Assembly: GCA_963818505.1 (NCBI GenBank)
Contig: CAWFSJ010000001.1
Coordinates: 620,001-684,000 of the forward strand
Direction: 5' to 3'
Source of the DNA: JADKAV01 sp963818505
Lineage (GTDB): Bacteria > Actinomycetota > Actinomycetes > S36-B12 > UBA10799
DNA: 64,000 nucleotides
Part shown: positions 16,815-25,106 of the stretch, piece after piece
How positions within the stretch are numbered: the stretch's first letter is position 1
Layout: each line of letters opens with the position of its first letter
The notes under the pieces: generated by a model
Databases searched by the model: none
Told to the model about the DNA's origin: nothing
The model's input: the letters and a program-made list of their open reading frames with translations, nothing else
Made by a program: the position numbers and the translations under genes

Positions 16815-17696
16815 ATGCGCATCGGCATCACCGGAGCTTCCGGACTCATCGGGACGGCTCTGTCCCACCACCTGCAGGAACGCGGCCACGAGGTGGTCGT
16901 CTTTGTACGAAGCTCGCGGGCCAGTTCCGGCCAGATCATCTGGCGGCCGGGTGAAGAACTGGACCCCGGTCTGCTGGTGGGCCTGGATGCGATCGTCCAT
17001 CTGGCCGGGGCCGGGGTTGGCGACAAACGCTGGACCGACTCCTACAAGCAGGTGATCCGGTCCAGCCGCGTCGATGGCACGCGCACCATCGCCGAAGCCA
17101 TGGCTCACGCCACCGATGGACCGCGAGTGCTCGTGTGCGGTTCTGCCATCGGCTACTACGGCGATACCGGCGACCGTCGCACCGACGAGACCGGGCCCGG
17201 TGGTACCGACTTCCTGGCAGGGGTCGTGCGCGACTGGGAGGCCGCCGCAAGCATGGCAGTCGAGGCGGGAGTGAGGGTCGCTTTTGCCCGTACCGGTCTA
17301 GTGGTTTCCGGGCAAGGAGGGGCATGGCAGAAGCTGTTCCCCATCTTCAAGGCCGGTATCGGCGGCCGACTGGGATCTGGGGGCCAGTACTGGTCGGCCA
17401 TCTCCCTGAACGACGAGGTCAGGGCACTTGAGTGGCTCCTCGAGCACGACGTGCGCGGTCCGGTGAACCTAGTGGGCCCGGAGGCGGTGACCAATGCAGA
17501 GGTGACCAAAGCCATGGGCGAGGTTCTGCACCGTCCAACCATCCTGCCGGTACCAGGTTTCGCGCTCAAGGCCGTGCTCGGCGAGTTCGCCGGAGACACC
17601 CTGGCCAGTCAGCGGATAGTGCCTGCGGTTCTGCGCGAGGGTGGCTTCTCGTGGGATCAGCCGGACATAAGGTCCATGATCGAGTCAGCCCGCTAG
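16815..17696 (+). CDS. TIGR01777-type NAD(P)-binding epimerase/oxidoreductase (DUF1731)
   Basis: The 293-residue extended SDR has the nucleotide motif GITGASGLIG at residues 4-13. VCGSAIGYYGD lies near residue 110, and a C-terminal DUF1731-like tail ends PAVLREGGFSWDQPDI. The family is widespread; its substrate is not established. The position between sucB and lipB matches Rv2216. ATG 16815 starts the Rossmann fold directly, and the open frame upstream is unsupported. Confidence 0.88.
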   Translation: MRIGITGASGLIGTALSHHLQERGHEVVVFVRSSRASSGQIIWRPGEELDPGLLVGLDAIVHLAGAGVGDKRWTDSYKQVIRSSRVDGTRTIAEAMAHATDGPRVLVCGSAIGYYGDTGDRRTDETGPGGTDFLAGVVRDWEAAASMAVEAGVRVAFARTGLVVSGQGGAWQKLFPIFKAGIGGRLGSGGQYWSAISLNDEVRALEWLLEHDVRGPVNLVGPEAVTNAEVTKAMGEVLHRPTILPVPGFALKAVLGEFAGDTLASQRIVPAVLREGGFSWDQPDIRSMIESAR

Positions 17697-17705
17697 TTGG
17701 GGGTG

Positions 17706-18116
17706 CTAGCCCGAACAGTCGGTGGTGTCCTGATCCAGTGTTGCGAGCAGGTGAAGATCCGCGCGCTGCCGCCAGCCGATCCGCAGGCCATCACCGCTGG
17801 CGGCGGGGTGGCCGTCGAAGGGATCGGTGAGCACCCATCCGCTGCCGACCCCCAACAGCGCGCAACGACCAACGGTGTCCAAGCCCAGCGACGAGAGCAC
17901 ATCACCCACCCATAGGCCCGCACCGTGGACTGCCCGCACAGCCCCCCAAAGCCCTGTACACAACGGCGGGCACGGACCCGACTGTCCATACCGCAGCCGT
18001 ATCCCATCAGGGCTCAGGCTGACGACCTCCAAGGGCTGCAGATGCGGATGTTTCACCGTCAGCAGCGGCTGCAGAAGGCGGTGCCAGGCCCTGTCGGTCG
18101 GGGTAGTTGCCTGCAT
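17706..18116 (-). CDS. Hypothetical protein
   Basis: A 136-residue product that I do not recognise. It is Leu/Gly-rich, begins with a charged stretch (TPTDRAWHRLLQPLL), carries CPPLCTGLW near residue 50 and has no clear membrane helix or signal peptide. ATG 18116 is preceded by GGTGAGG 3 nt upstream. It converges with the TIGR01777 gene (9 bp) and diverges from lipB. The opposite strand also has an open frame (17827-18288), but that one overlaps the lipB promoter and start, so the minus-strand reading is favoured. It fills what would otherwise be a 550-bp gap. Confidence 0.5.
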   Translation of the reverse strand: MQATTPTDRAWHRLLQPLLTVKHPHLQPLEVVSLSPDGIRLRYGQSGPCPPLCTGLWGAVRAVHGAGLWVGDVLSSLGLDTVGRCALLGVGSGWVLTDPFDGHPAASGDGLRIGWRQRADLHLLATLDQDTTDCSG

Positions 18117-18236
18117 GTCCTCACCCTGCCCTGAATCGGGCCTCGCCGGGGGGATTTGTCCACATGAGGCTCGCAGCTGTGGTCATACCCACTGCCGGGT
18201 CGCAGCGCAGAGCGGCGATGTCGACTGCTTCGCGCA

Positions 18237-18242
18237 TACGCT
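18237..18242 (+). promoter_or_regulatory. Predicted -10 box of leaderless lipB transcript
   Basis: TACGCT ends 6 nt before the GTG start of lipB, without a Shine-Dalgarno. Confidence 0.6.
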
Positions 18243-18248
18243 GGATCC

Positions 18249-18893
18249 GTGTCCACGCAACTGTCCGACTTACAGGTGCGCCACCTAGGTGTGGTGCCTT
18301 TCCTGGAGGCCTGGGAGTTGCAGCGCGAGATCCACGAGGCCGTTGTGGCCGGCGACATGCCCGACACACTTCTGCTGCTCCAGCACGAGAGCGTCTACAC
18401 CGCCGGAAGACGAACCCAGCCGCAGGACCGCCCCATCGACGGTTCGCTGGTGATCGACGTGGACCGCGGCGGTCGCATCACCTGGCACGGCCCAGGCCAA
18501 CTGGTCGGCTACCCCATTGTTCACCTGCCTGATCCGCTCGATGTCGTCAACTATGTGCGCCGCCTCGAGGAGTTGTTGATCATCACTTGCGAGCGGTTCG
18601 GGGTGCGAGGGGTTCGTGTTCCCGGACGTAGTGGTGTCTGGGTCGAACACACTCCCGCCCGCAAGATCGCGGCCATCGGGGTGCGGGTCTCGCGCAAGGT
18701 GACCATGCACGGCTTCGCGTTGAACGTCGACTGCGACCTGAGTGCCTACGACCGGATCGTGGCCTGCGGGATCCCCGATGCTGGGGTCACATCCCTGCTC
18801 GAAGAGACTGGCGAGCCCATCACGGTGGAGGCCGTGGCAGAGCACGTGGATGCACTCGCGGAGATCCTCACCACCCGGGAAGCGGGCGCGTGA
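18249..18893 (+). CDS. lipB: Octanoyl-[ACP]:protein N-octanoyltransferase
   Basis: The 214-residue enzyme shows the LipB signatures GRRTQPQD, RGGRITWHGPGQLVGYP, RKIAAIGVRVSRKVTMHG (catalytic Lys in RKIAAIG) and the nucleophile Cys in ACGIPDAGVTSL. It moves octanoate from acyl carrier protein onto the lipoyl Lys of E2 and H proteins, the first step of lipoate assembly. The start is GTG 18249. Its stop overlaps the next gene by GTGA. Confidence 0.95.
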   Translation: MSTQLSDLQVRHLGVVPFLEAWELQREIHEAVVAGDMPDTLLLLQHESVYTAGRRTQPQDRPIDGSLVIDVDRGGRITWHGPGQLVGYPIVHLPDPLDVVNYVRRLEELLIITCERFGVRGVRVPGRSGVWVEHTPARKIAAIGVRVSRKVTMHGFALNVDCDLSAYDRIVACGIPDAGVTSLLEETGEPITVEAVAEHVDALAEILTTREAGA

Positions 18894-19786
18894 AAGTCCT
18901 GGGACTGATCGTCGCGACCCTGGTATGGGTCACGTGCTGGGTCGTTGCCCCTGCATCCTGGTGGCTCAACGAGCGCATCCTCGACGAGCAGGCCTTCGAC
19001 GCCACGATGCGCCAAGTTCTGCAAATCGAGGAAGTCGACGCTCAGATCACCGATCGAGCGACCGCAGGGGTCATCGACGGCGCCCGCGACTTCGTGGACA
19101 GGACCGTGCCCTTCGTCGCGCCGCAGGCCGACTTCCTTCTCGACCGTGCACAGCCGACCGTTTCGGGTCTTGTGAACAAGGCCGTGAACTCCCAGCCCGG
19201 CGAGCGGGCGATGCTCGCCGCCTCGAACGAAGTGCACAACGTGTTCCTGGCGTGGCTCGACGAGGACACTCTTGGTCAACCAGGCCTGGAGGCTGATCTG
19301 GGTGAAGGCCAGGCCACGTTCGACCTCGACGAGATGCTAGCCGGAGAAGTGCTGGCTCTGGGGCCGGTCGATGTGCCCCTGGACGCGATCGACATCCCCG
19401 GTTTGAGCGTGCCGGTGCCACTTCCTCCGGACTGGATGCGTGTGCCTTTGAACCTTGTGCGCTCGGCCCTGGTGCCCGCCCTTCTTCTGGCCGGTGCCTG
19501 CGGCGTCGGGCTTGTACTGCTGCAACGCGGCAGGCTGCGAGCATTGGCGATCGCATGCGGGCTCACCGCTGCGGTCTGCGGGGCCACAGCCTTGGTGATC
19601 TCTTCGACCTGGACGCTCAGCGGCGCAGATTCAGCGGATTGGACCATGGCCCGCGCCATCGGCGAACTGATGGTCCGACCATGGATCACGGCATACGTAT
19701 GGGTGATAGTCGCAATGGTGGTTCTTGGCGTGTCCTGCATCCTGGTCGACCGCTACCGTCTGGTCGACGCGGACCGACGAGCGTAG
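18890..19786 (+). CDS. Unknown membrane protein with large extracytoplasmic domain
   Basis: The 298-residue protein has an N-terminal helix (residues 4-24), an exported acidic domain of about 160 residues (VDAQITDRATAGVID, AVNSQPGERAM), then three helices at about 188-210, 217-238 and 258-285. I do not recognise the family. The layout, an exported domain framed by membrane helices, is frequent in actinobacterial membrane proteins of unknown role. It is translationally coupled to lipB (GTGA overlap), and its own stop codon forms part of the lipA promoter. The coupling suggests co-expression with lipB but not a shared function. Confidence 0.8.
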   Translation: MKVLGLIVATLVWVTCWVVAPASWWLNERILDEQAFDATMRQVLQIEEVDAQITDRATAGVIDGARDFVDRTVPFVAPQADFLLDRAQPTVSGLVNKAVNSQPGERAMLAASNEVHNVFLAWLDEDTLGQPGLEADLGEGQATFDLDEMLAGEVLALGPVDVPLDAIDIPGLSVPVPLPPDWMRVPLNLVRSALVPALLLAGACGVGLVLLQRGRLRALAIACGLTAAVCGATALVISSTWTLSGADSADWTMARAIGELMVRPWITAYVWVIVAMVVLGVSCILVDRYRLVDADRRA

Positions 19787-19789
19787 GCT
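19784..19789 (+). promoter_or_regulatory. Predicted -10 box of leaderless lipA transcript
   Basis: TAGGCT ends 6 nt before the lipA ATG; its TAG is the stop of the upstream gene. No Shine-Dalgarno is present. Confidence 0.65.
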
Positions 19790-19795
19790 TGCCAC

Positions 19796-20734
19796 ATGGC
19801 ATCCCCCACCCCAGACGGTCGCAAACTGCTGCGCCTCGAGGTGCGTAACGCCGAGACCCCGATCGAGCGCAAGCCACCCTGGATCAAGACACGGGCTGTC
19901 ATGGGCCCGGAATACCACGAATTGCGCAAGCGCGTCTCCGAAGGCGGTTTGCACACCGTCTGCCAGGAGGCAGGGTGTCCGAACATCTACGAATGCTGGG
20001 AGGACCGGGAAGCCACCTTCCTCATCGGAGGCGACCAGTGCACCCGGCGCTGCGACTTCTGCCAGATCGACACTGGCCGGCCTGATCCCTTGGACCTCGA
20101 CGAGCCGCGCAAGGTCGCCGACGCCGTCGCACAGATGGGCCTGCGGTACGCCACCGTCACCGGCGTCGCCCGCGACGACCTGCCCGACCAGGGCAGTTGG
20201 CTTTACGCCCAGACAGTCCGCGAAGTGCACGCCCATGTGCCAGGCTGCGGAGTCGAGGTGCTCATCCCCGACTTCAACGGTGAACCGGACGTCCTCGCCG
20301 CCGTCTTCGACACGCGTCCCGAGGTCTTGGCACACAACGTTGAGACGGTGCCCCGGCTGATGAAGCGCATCCGTCCCGCTTTCCGGTACGAACGCTCCCT
20401 GGACGTGTTGACCCAGGCCCGCGCCGCCGGCCTGGTGACCAAGTCGAATCTGATACTCGGCATGGGCGAGGCCCTCGACGAGGTGCTCGAGACAATGGTG
20501 GACCTGCACGAAGCTGGGTGTGACCTGCTGACCATCACGCAGTACTTGCGACCCTCGGCGCGCCACCATCCGGTCGTGCGTTGGGTGGAGCCCGCCGAGT
20601 TCGACGATCTGGCCCGACAGGCCGAGCAGATGGGTTTCCTGGGCGTGATGTCCGGGCCCCTGGTCCGGTCAAGTTACCGGGCCGGCCGGCTCTACCGGCA
20701 GGCGATGGCAGCACGGGCCACCACGTACTCTTGA
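19796..20734 (+). CDS. lipA: Lipoyl synthase (radical SAM)
   Basis: The 312-residue enzyme has the auxiliary-cluster Cys set CQEAGCPNIYECW, the radical-SAM motif CTRRCDFC and the C-terminal Ser motif RSSYRA. These ligate the two 4Fe-4S clusters used to insert sulphur into octanoyl groups. It completes lipoate synthesis on SucB-type E2 and H protein. Order lipB-(membrane protein)-lipA-DUF4191 is the actinobacterial arrangement, apart from the inserted membrane gene. Confidence 0.97.
   Translation: MASPTPDGRKLLRLEVRNAETPIERKPPWIKTRAVMGPEYHELRKRVSEGGLHTVCQEAGCPNIYECWEDREATFLIGGDQCTRRCDFCQIDTGRPDPLDLDEPRKVADAVAQMGLRYATVTGVARDDLPDQGSWLYAQTVREVHAHVPGCGVEVLIPDFNGEPDVLAAVFDTRPEVLAHNVETVPRLMKRIRPAFRYERSLDVLTQARAAGLVTKSNLILGMGEALDEVLETMVDLHEAGCDLLTITQYLRPSARHHPVVRWVEPAEFDDLARQAEQMGFLGVMSGPLVRSSYRAGRLYRQAMAARATTYS
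20726..20731 (+). promoter_or_regulatory. Predicted -10 box for the DUF4191 gene
   Basis: TACTCT, inside the end of lipA, stops 6 nt before ATG 20738. The 3-nt gap between lipA and this gene also allows read-through expression. Confidence 0.55.
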
Positions 20735-20737
20735 TCC

Positions 20738-21409
20738 ATGGCACGTAAGGACGGCAAGCCCGGGCGTCTGGCGCAGATCCGCCAGACCTACCAGATGACC
20801 AAGAAGTCCGACCCCCGGATCAGTTGGATCCTGCTGGGCTGGTTCCTCCTGCCTGTAGCCATCGCGGTGGTGGTCTGCCTGCTGCTGAACAGTTGGTGGC
20901 TGATGCTCCTCGGTGTCACCACCGGCTTGCTGGCGGCCTCGATCGTGCTGGGCCGTCGCGCCGAACGCGCAGCCTACGCTCAGATCGAGGGCCAACCTGG
21001 CGCTGCGGCCGCGGTGCTCAACACTTTGGGCAAGGGCTGGTTCATCACTCCGGCCGTCGCCGTGACGAAGAACCAGGACATCGTCCACCGGGTCATCGGC
21101 CGCCCGGGTGTCATCCTCGTGGGCGAAGGCAGCGGCAACCGAGTGACCCACGCCTTGCGCAACGAGCGGCAGCGTGAGTCGCGGTTCGTCCCCGATGTTG
21201 AGTTCACCGAGATCGTGATGGGCCGTGAGGAAGGGCAGATCCCGATCGGTTCGCTGGTCAAGCACGTGCGCAAGATGCCCAAGACCCTGACCCCGGGTCA
21301 GGTGACCGAGATTCGCCGCCGCCTCGAGGCATTGACCAACCAACCGCTGCCGATGCCCAAGGGACCCATCCCCAAGTCGACGCGCGCGATGCGTCCGCCG
21401 CGCAAGTAG
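20738..21409 (+). CDS. DUF4191 membrane protein
   Basis: The 223-residue protein has a basic N terminus, two membrane helices (about 30-50 and 54-74) and a cytosolic C-terminal domain of about 145 residues ending in basic TRAMRPPRK. It corresponds in position and layout to Rv2219 of M. tuberculosis, always next to lipA in this phylum. Function unknown. It is followed by a 331-bp repeat-rich intergenic region. Confidence 0.88.
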   Translation: MARKDGKPGRLAQIRQTYQMTKKSDPRISWILLGWFLLPVAIAVVVCLLLNSWWLMLLGVTTGLLAASIVLGRRAERAAYAQIEGQPGAAAAVLNTLGKGWFITPAVAVTKNQDIVHRVIGRPGVILVGEGSGNRVTHALRNERQRESRFVPDVEFTEIVMGREEGQIPIGSLVKHVRKMPKTLTPGQVTEIRRRLEALTNQPLPMPKGPIPKSTRAMRPPRK

Positions 21410-21427
21410 TCCGGGCACCGGCTTAAC

Positions 21428-21542
21428 CCCAGGACCCGCTGGGAGCTGGTCCAGGACCCGCTGGCCGCTGGCCCAGGACCCGCTGCTAGGCCGCTGACCC
21501 AGGACCCGCTGGCGGCTGGTCCAGGACCCGCTGGCCGCTGGC
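21428..21542. repeat. Tandem array of about five 22-25 bp units
   Basis: Each unit carries CCAGGACCCGCTG followed by a variable GC-rich tail (GCCGCTGG, GGAGCTGG, CTAGGCCGCTGA, GCGGCTGG). Five copies run head to tail directly before palindrome copy 2. No coding potential is supported. Confidence 0.85.
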
Positions 21543-21559
21543 CAGAGGTTACGCCGTTG

Positions 21560-21627
21560 GTTAGAGGTTGTGCTGTTGGTTAGCGAATCCACGCGTTGTT
21601 TCGCTAACCAACAGCACAACCTCTAAC
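21560..21627. repeat. 68-bp palindrome, copy 2
   Basis: Perfect 28-bp inverted arms (21560-21587 and 21600-21627) around a 12-nt centre containing ACGCGT. Each arm has GTTAG at its outer and inner end. It lies between the convergent DUF4191 and RDD genes, flanked on both sides by different tandem arrays. Confidence 0.95.
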
Positions 21628-21717
21628 GCGGGCAGCCGGGCCGAGACGTAGCCAGCCGGGCCGAGACGCGGGCAGCCGGGCCGAGACGCGGGCAGCCGGG
21701 CCGAGACGGGGCCAGCC
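21628..21717. repeat. Tandem array of four 20-bp units plus a half unit
   Basis: Units share CAGCCGGGCCGAGAC preceded by a variable five bases. They start at the base after the palindrome, at 21628, 21648, 21668 and 21688, with a partial at 21708. The array is unrelated in sequence to the one on the other side of the palindrome. Confidence 0.9.
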
Positions 21718-21740
21718 GCCGCGGTTCAGCGCGGCGAACC

Positions 21741-22250
21741 TCAGGCCGCAGGGGCGCCGGGGGTGGTGACGTGGCCCATCCGGACCGCGACCGAACCTGC
21801 AGCCTTGTCGTGCAGACCGCGCTGGTCGCGGTCGAAGACCAGCGGCGGGACCACTAGGCACAACAGCAGGGTGCGCAGTGCCACTCGGGCGGGGTCCAGG
21901 CGGCCATGGGTCAACGAGATCACCCGGATCCCCAAGATGCGCTGGCCGAAGCTCGAGCCCATCAGCGTGGTGAGCAGCGCGACCTCGACGAAGAAGATGA
22001 CCAACGGCAGGAATGCAGGCGGTTGTCCGGAACTGACAAGTTGGGCCACGAGCACACACGCAAGCCAGTCGATCGTGAGTGCCACGAACCGCCTGCCGAA
22101 CCCCGCAACCGAACCCGGGCCTGACTCGGGCAGGCCCAAACGCTGCCCCTTGTAGCCGAAGTCGTAGCCCTGATCCTCAAGGGAGGCTTTCGGACCCTCA
22201 AGCCATCCCGCGACGTCGCGCCTGCTGAACTCTGGGCCTTTGTCGCTCAC
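21741..22250 (-). CDS. RDD-family membrane protein
   Basis: The 169-residue protein has a soluble N-terminal 50 residues, then the RDD motif FGRRFVALTIDWL and two or three helices, with GQRILGIRVIS between them. RDD proteins are of mostly unknown function; some are Na+/H+ or Li+ exporters. In M. tuberculosis the equivalent (Rv2219A) sits directly beside glnA1, whereas here 14.7 kb separates them. The start is GTG 22250. Confidence 0.85.
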   Translation of the reverse strand: MSDKGPEFSRRDVAGWLEGPKASLEDQGYDFGYKGQRLGLPESGPGSVAGFGRRFVALTIDWLACVLVAQLVSSGQPPAFLPLVIFFVEVALLTTLMGSSFGQRILGIRVISLTHGRLDPARVALRTLLLCLVVPPLVFDRDQRGLHDKAAGSVAVRMGHVTTPGAPAA

Positions 22251-22256
22251 CCGATC

Positions 22257-22262
22257 ACGGTA
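22257..22262 (-). promoter_or_regulatory. Predicted -10 box for the RDD gene
   Basis: TACCGT on the minus strand ends 6 nt before GTG 22250, with no Shine-Dalgarno. Confidence 0.55.
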
Positions 22263-22380
22263 ACCCCGCAGCGCCTGCGTGGCATCACCGCCACCGTGCC
22301 GCTCGGGCGTGTGAACGGCGTCTGCTCAGAGGTAGCAACGGAAACAGTCGATCCAAGATCTTGTCAACAACGCATTCCGC

Positions 22381-22418
22381 CTTAAGAATGCATGTAACAT
22401 CGCGAAATACGTCTTAAG
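22381..22418 (+). promoter_or_regulatory. Inverted repeat, candidate operator of the polyamine operon
   Basis: CTTAAGA at 22381-22387 and TCTTAAG at 22412-22418 form an exact inverted pair with 24 nt between. They enclose a likely -10 TAACAT (22395-22400). This AT-rich patch is unlike its surroundings. It lies 15 nt before the start codon of the first gene of the aldehyde dehydrogenase-pot operon, which has its own AGGAG at 22424-22428. A repressor site is inferred; no regulator gene is adjacent. Confidence 0.5.
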
Positions 22419-22433
22419 CACCTAGGAGCTCTC

Positions 22434-23912
22434 ATGGTTGACGGCCAGTGGATCGATGGCCGGTCCCGCGCGGGGGCAGGTGTGCCGTTCGAGGTGCTCA
22501 ACCCAGCCACCGGCCTGCCCGTCGCGCAGATCACCTTGGCGACGGCCTCCGATGTCGACGCTGCTGTGGCGGCAGCGGCCGCGGCGTTCGGGTCATGGTC
22601 GGCCGCAACCCCCGGCGAGCGCAGCACAGTCCTGCACGACCTGGCCGCCAAGATGGCCGAGCGCGCTGAAGAGTACGCCCAGGTAGAGGCCCAGCAGGCC
22701 GGCAAACCCATCCGGCTGACCCGCGAGTTCGACGTTCCCGGATCGATCGACAACGTCGAGTTCTTCGCCGGGGCCGCCCGCCACCTTCAGGGATCAGCTG
22801 CTGCCGAATGGGACGGCACGCACACCTCCACCGTCCGCCGCGAGGCCATCGGCGTCGTGGGCTCGATCGCGCCGTGGAACTATCCGCTTCAGATGGCCAT
22901 GTGGAAGATGCTCCCAGCGGTGGCCGCAGGCAACACCATCGTGCTCAAACCCAGCGAACTCACCCCGCTGACATCCCTGATGGTCGCCGAGGACGCCACC
23001 GCCGCGGGCATGCCCGACGGGGTCTTCAACGTGATCACCGGGACTGGCCAAGAGGCCGGCGAGGCACTCATCGGCCATCCGGATGTGCGGATGGTCTCCT
23101 TCACCGGTTCCACCCGTGTGGGGCACCGGGTGGCGGAAGTGGCACTGGCCGGTCTCAAGCGCCTGCACCTCGAACTGGGCGGCAAGGCTCCGTTCGTGGT
23201 GTTCGAGGACGCCGACCTCGAGGCGGCGATCCAGGGCGCTGTGGCCGGCAGCCTGATCAACACCGGGCAGGACTGCACCGCGGCCACCCGTGCCTACGTG
23301 CACCGAGACCTCTACGACGAGTTTGTCGAGGGGGTCGCTTCAATCATGAGCGGCGTGGTGCTCGGTGACACCCTGGCCGAGTCCACAGACATCGGGCCTC
23401 TGATCAGTGCAGCCCAGCAGCGCAAGGTCGCCGACATGGTGAACCGTGCCGTGGGGGCAGGCGCCAAGGTGGCGTGCGGAGGTCACATCCCCGACCTGCC
23501 TGGCGCCTTCTACGCACCCACCCTTGTCACCGACGCAGCGCAGGACTCCGAGATCGTTCAGGAAGAGGTGTTCGGCCCCGTCCTGGTGGTCCTGCCCTTC
23601 GACACCGACGACGAGGCGATCGAATTGGCCAACGACACCCCCTACGGCCTGGCCGCGTCCGCCTGGACCACCGACGTTGTGCGCGCGCACCGCGCCAGTC
23701 GCGAGATCAAGGCCGGCTGCGTGTGGATCAACGACCACATCCCGATCGTGTCCGAGATGCCCCACGGTGGCTTCAAGCAGTCGGGATTCGGCAAGGACAT
23801 GAGCATGTACGCCTTCGAGGAGTACACCCAGATCAAACACGTCTCGTTCGACATCACCGGTGAAGCCCACAAGCCGTGGCACCGGACGATCTTCACCGGG
23901 AAAGGCGAGTAA
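22434..23912 (+). CDS. Aldehyde dehydrogenase, gamma-aminobutyraldehyde dehydrogenase type
   Basis: The 492-residue NAD-dependent aldehyde dehydrogenase has the catalytic Cys in NTGQDCTAATR, general-base Glu in LHLELGGKAP and a cofactor loop FTGSTRVG. The GQDCTA context is typical of aminobutyraldehyde dehydrogenases (PatD/PuuC group). Family knowledge suggests oxidation of 4-aminobutanal from putrescine to GABA. AGGAG precedes the ATG at good spacing. It is the first gene of the operon with potD, potA, potB, potC, and its stop directly abuts the potD start (TAAGTG). Confidence 0.85.
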   Translation: MVDGQWIDGRSRAGAGVPFEVLNPATGLPVAQITLATASDVDAAVAAAAAAFGSWSAATPGERSTVLHDLAAKMAERAEEYAQVEAQQAGKPIRLTREFDVPGSIDNVEFFAGAARHLQGSAAAEWDGTHTSTVRREAIGVVGSIAPWNYPLQMAMWKMLPAVAAGNTIVLKPSELTPLTSLMVAEDATAAGMPDGVFNVITGTGQEAGEALIGHPDVRMVSFTGSTRVGHRVAEVALAGLKRLHLELGGKAPFVVFEDADLEAAIQGAVAGSLINTGQDCTAATRAYVHRDLYDEFVEGVASIMSGVVLGDTLAESTDIGPLISAAQQRKVADMVNRAVGAGAKVACGGHIPDLPGAFYAPTLVTDAAQDSEIVQEEVFGPVLVVLPFDTDDEAIELANDTPYGLAASAWTTDVVRAHRASREIKAGCVWINDHIPIVSEMPHGGFKQSGFGKDMSMYAFEEYTQIKHVSFDITGEAHKPWHRTIFTGKGE

Positions 23913-25100
23913 GTGGTCGAGAAGGATCCGAGGACGGAGTTCCTCAAAGCGGCAATGTCGCGCCGCGGCTTCCTCAGTTCGATGGGAGCGGCCGGCACGG
24001 CAGCTTTCCTCGCTGCCTGCGGCACCCGCGGAGGTACCGCTAACAACCTGCAGCCCCAGAGCGGTGGGGGTGACAGCAAGACGATCGTCTGGGCCAACTG
24101 GACGCTCTACCTCGACTACGACGAGGAGTCGCGCACGTACCCGACCCTCGTTCAGTTCGAGGAGGAGACCGGCTACACCGTCGAGTACCGCGAAGACATC
24201 GACGACAACGTCTCGTTCAACGGCAAGCTCGCACCGCAGTTGGCCAACGGGCAGAACATCGGCTACGACCTTGTGACCCCGACCGACTGGCTGGCCGCGG
24301 AGTGGATCCGCAAGGGCTACGTGGGCACGATCGACGAGGTCACGGTCCCGAACAAAGTCAACATCCTGCCCGCCCTCGAAGAAGTCAGCTTCGACCCGGG
24401 CCGCGAGTACTCACTGACCTGGCAGTCGGGTTTCGGGGGTCTGGCCTGGAACAAGGAGCGCATCCCCAACGGCCTGACGAGCGTGAACGACCTTTGGGCG
24501 CCGGAACTGAAGGGCAAGGTCGTGGTGTTGTCCGAGATGCGCGACACCATCGGCCTGATCATGCTGTCCCAAGGCGTGGACATCTCCGAAACCTTCACCG
24601 ACGAGCAGTTCATGGCAGCTCTCGACGTCCTGCAGCAGCAGGTCGACTCCGGGCAGGTCAAGCAGGTCAAGGGCAACTCCTACAAGGAGGACCTCATCAA
24701 CGAGCAGGCCTGGGCTGCGATCGGTTGGTCCGGCGACATCTTCCAGATCAACGCCGAGGAGGGCGACAAGTGGGAGTTTGCGCTGCCCGACACGGGGGGC
24801 ACGCTGTGGAGCGACAACCTCATGGTGCCGATCACCGCGTCCAACCCCACAGGGGCCCACGCGCTGATGGACTTCTACTACCGGCCCGAGGTGGCCGCTG
24901 AGGTCGCTGCCTACGTCAACTACGTGTGCCCGGTGCAGGGCGCCCAGGAAGAGATGCAGAAGATCGATCCGGAACTCGCCAAGAGCGAGTGGATCTTCCC
25001 CACCGAAGAGATCCTCGACAAGTCTTACGTGTTCCGCCCACTCACCCCAGAAGAGCAAGTCCAGTACACCGACGCGTTCGGCCGAGTCATCCAGGGATAG
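23913..25100 (+). CDS. potD: Polyamine ABC transporter substrate-binding lipoprotein, Tat-exported
   Basis: The 395-residue PotD/PotF-like protein has an export signal containing SRRGFLSSMGAAGTAAFLAAC. This has both a twin-arginine motif and a lipobox, so it is probably a Tat-exported lipoprotein. The mature part contains ANWTLYLDYDEES and the PotD-like WQSGFGGLAWNKERIP. The start is GTG 23913, zero bases after the previous stop, with GGAAAGG about 9 nt upstream; ATG 23955 would start right at the Tat motif. Family ligands are spermidine and putrescine; the exact ligand is inferred from the neighbouring catabolic genes. Confidence 0.88.
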   Translation: MVEKDPRTEFLKAAMSRRGFLSSMGAAGTAAFLAACGTRGGTANNLQPQSGGGDSKTIVWANWTLYLDYDEESRTYPTLVQFEEETGYTVEYREDIDDNVSFNGKLAPQLANGQNIGYDLVTPTDWLAAEWIRKGYVGTIDEVTVPNKVNILPALEEVSFDPGREYSLTWQSGFGGLAWNKERIPNGLTSVNDLWAPELKGKVVVLSEMRDTIGLIMLSQGVDISETFTDEQFMAALDVLQQQVDSGQVKQVKGNSYKEDLINEQAWAAIGWSGDIFQINAEEGDKWEFALPDTGGTLWSDNLMVPITASNPTGAHALMDFYYRPEVAAEVAAYVNYVCPVQGAQEEMQKIDPELAKSEWIFPTEEILDKSYVFRPLTPEEQVQYTDAFGRVIQG

Positions 25101-25106
25101 GTAGCC

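Noticed and set aside
17827..18288. Plus-strand 153-residue frame
   Set aside because: It overlaps the lipB promoter and start in another frame and has a Cys/Pro/Arg-rich composition typical of shadows.
21604..22059. Minus-strand frame through the 20-bp array
   Set aside because: It is antisense noise over the RDD gene and the repeat array, with low-complexity product.
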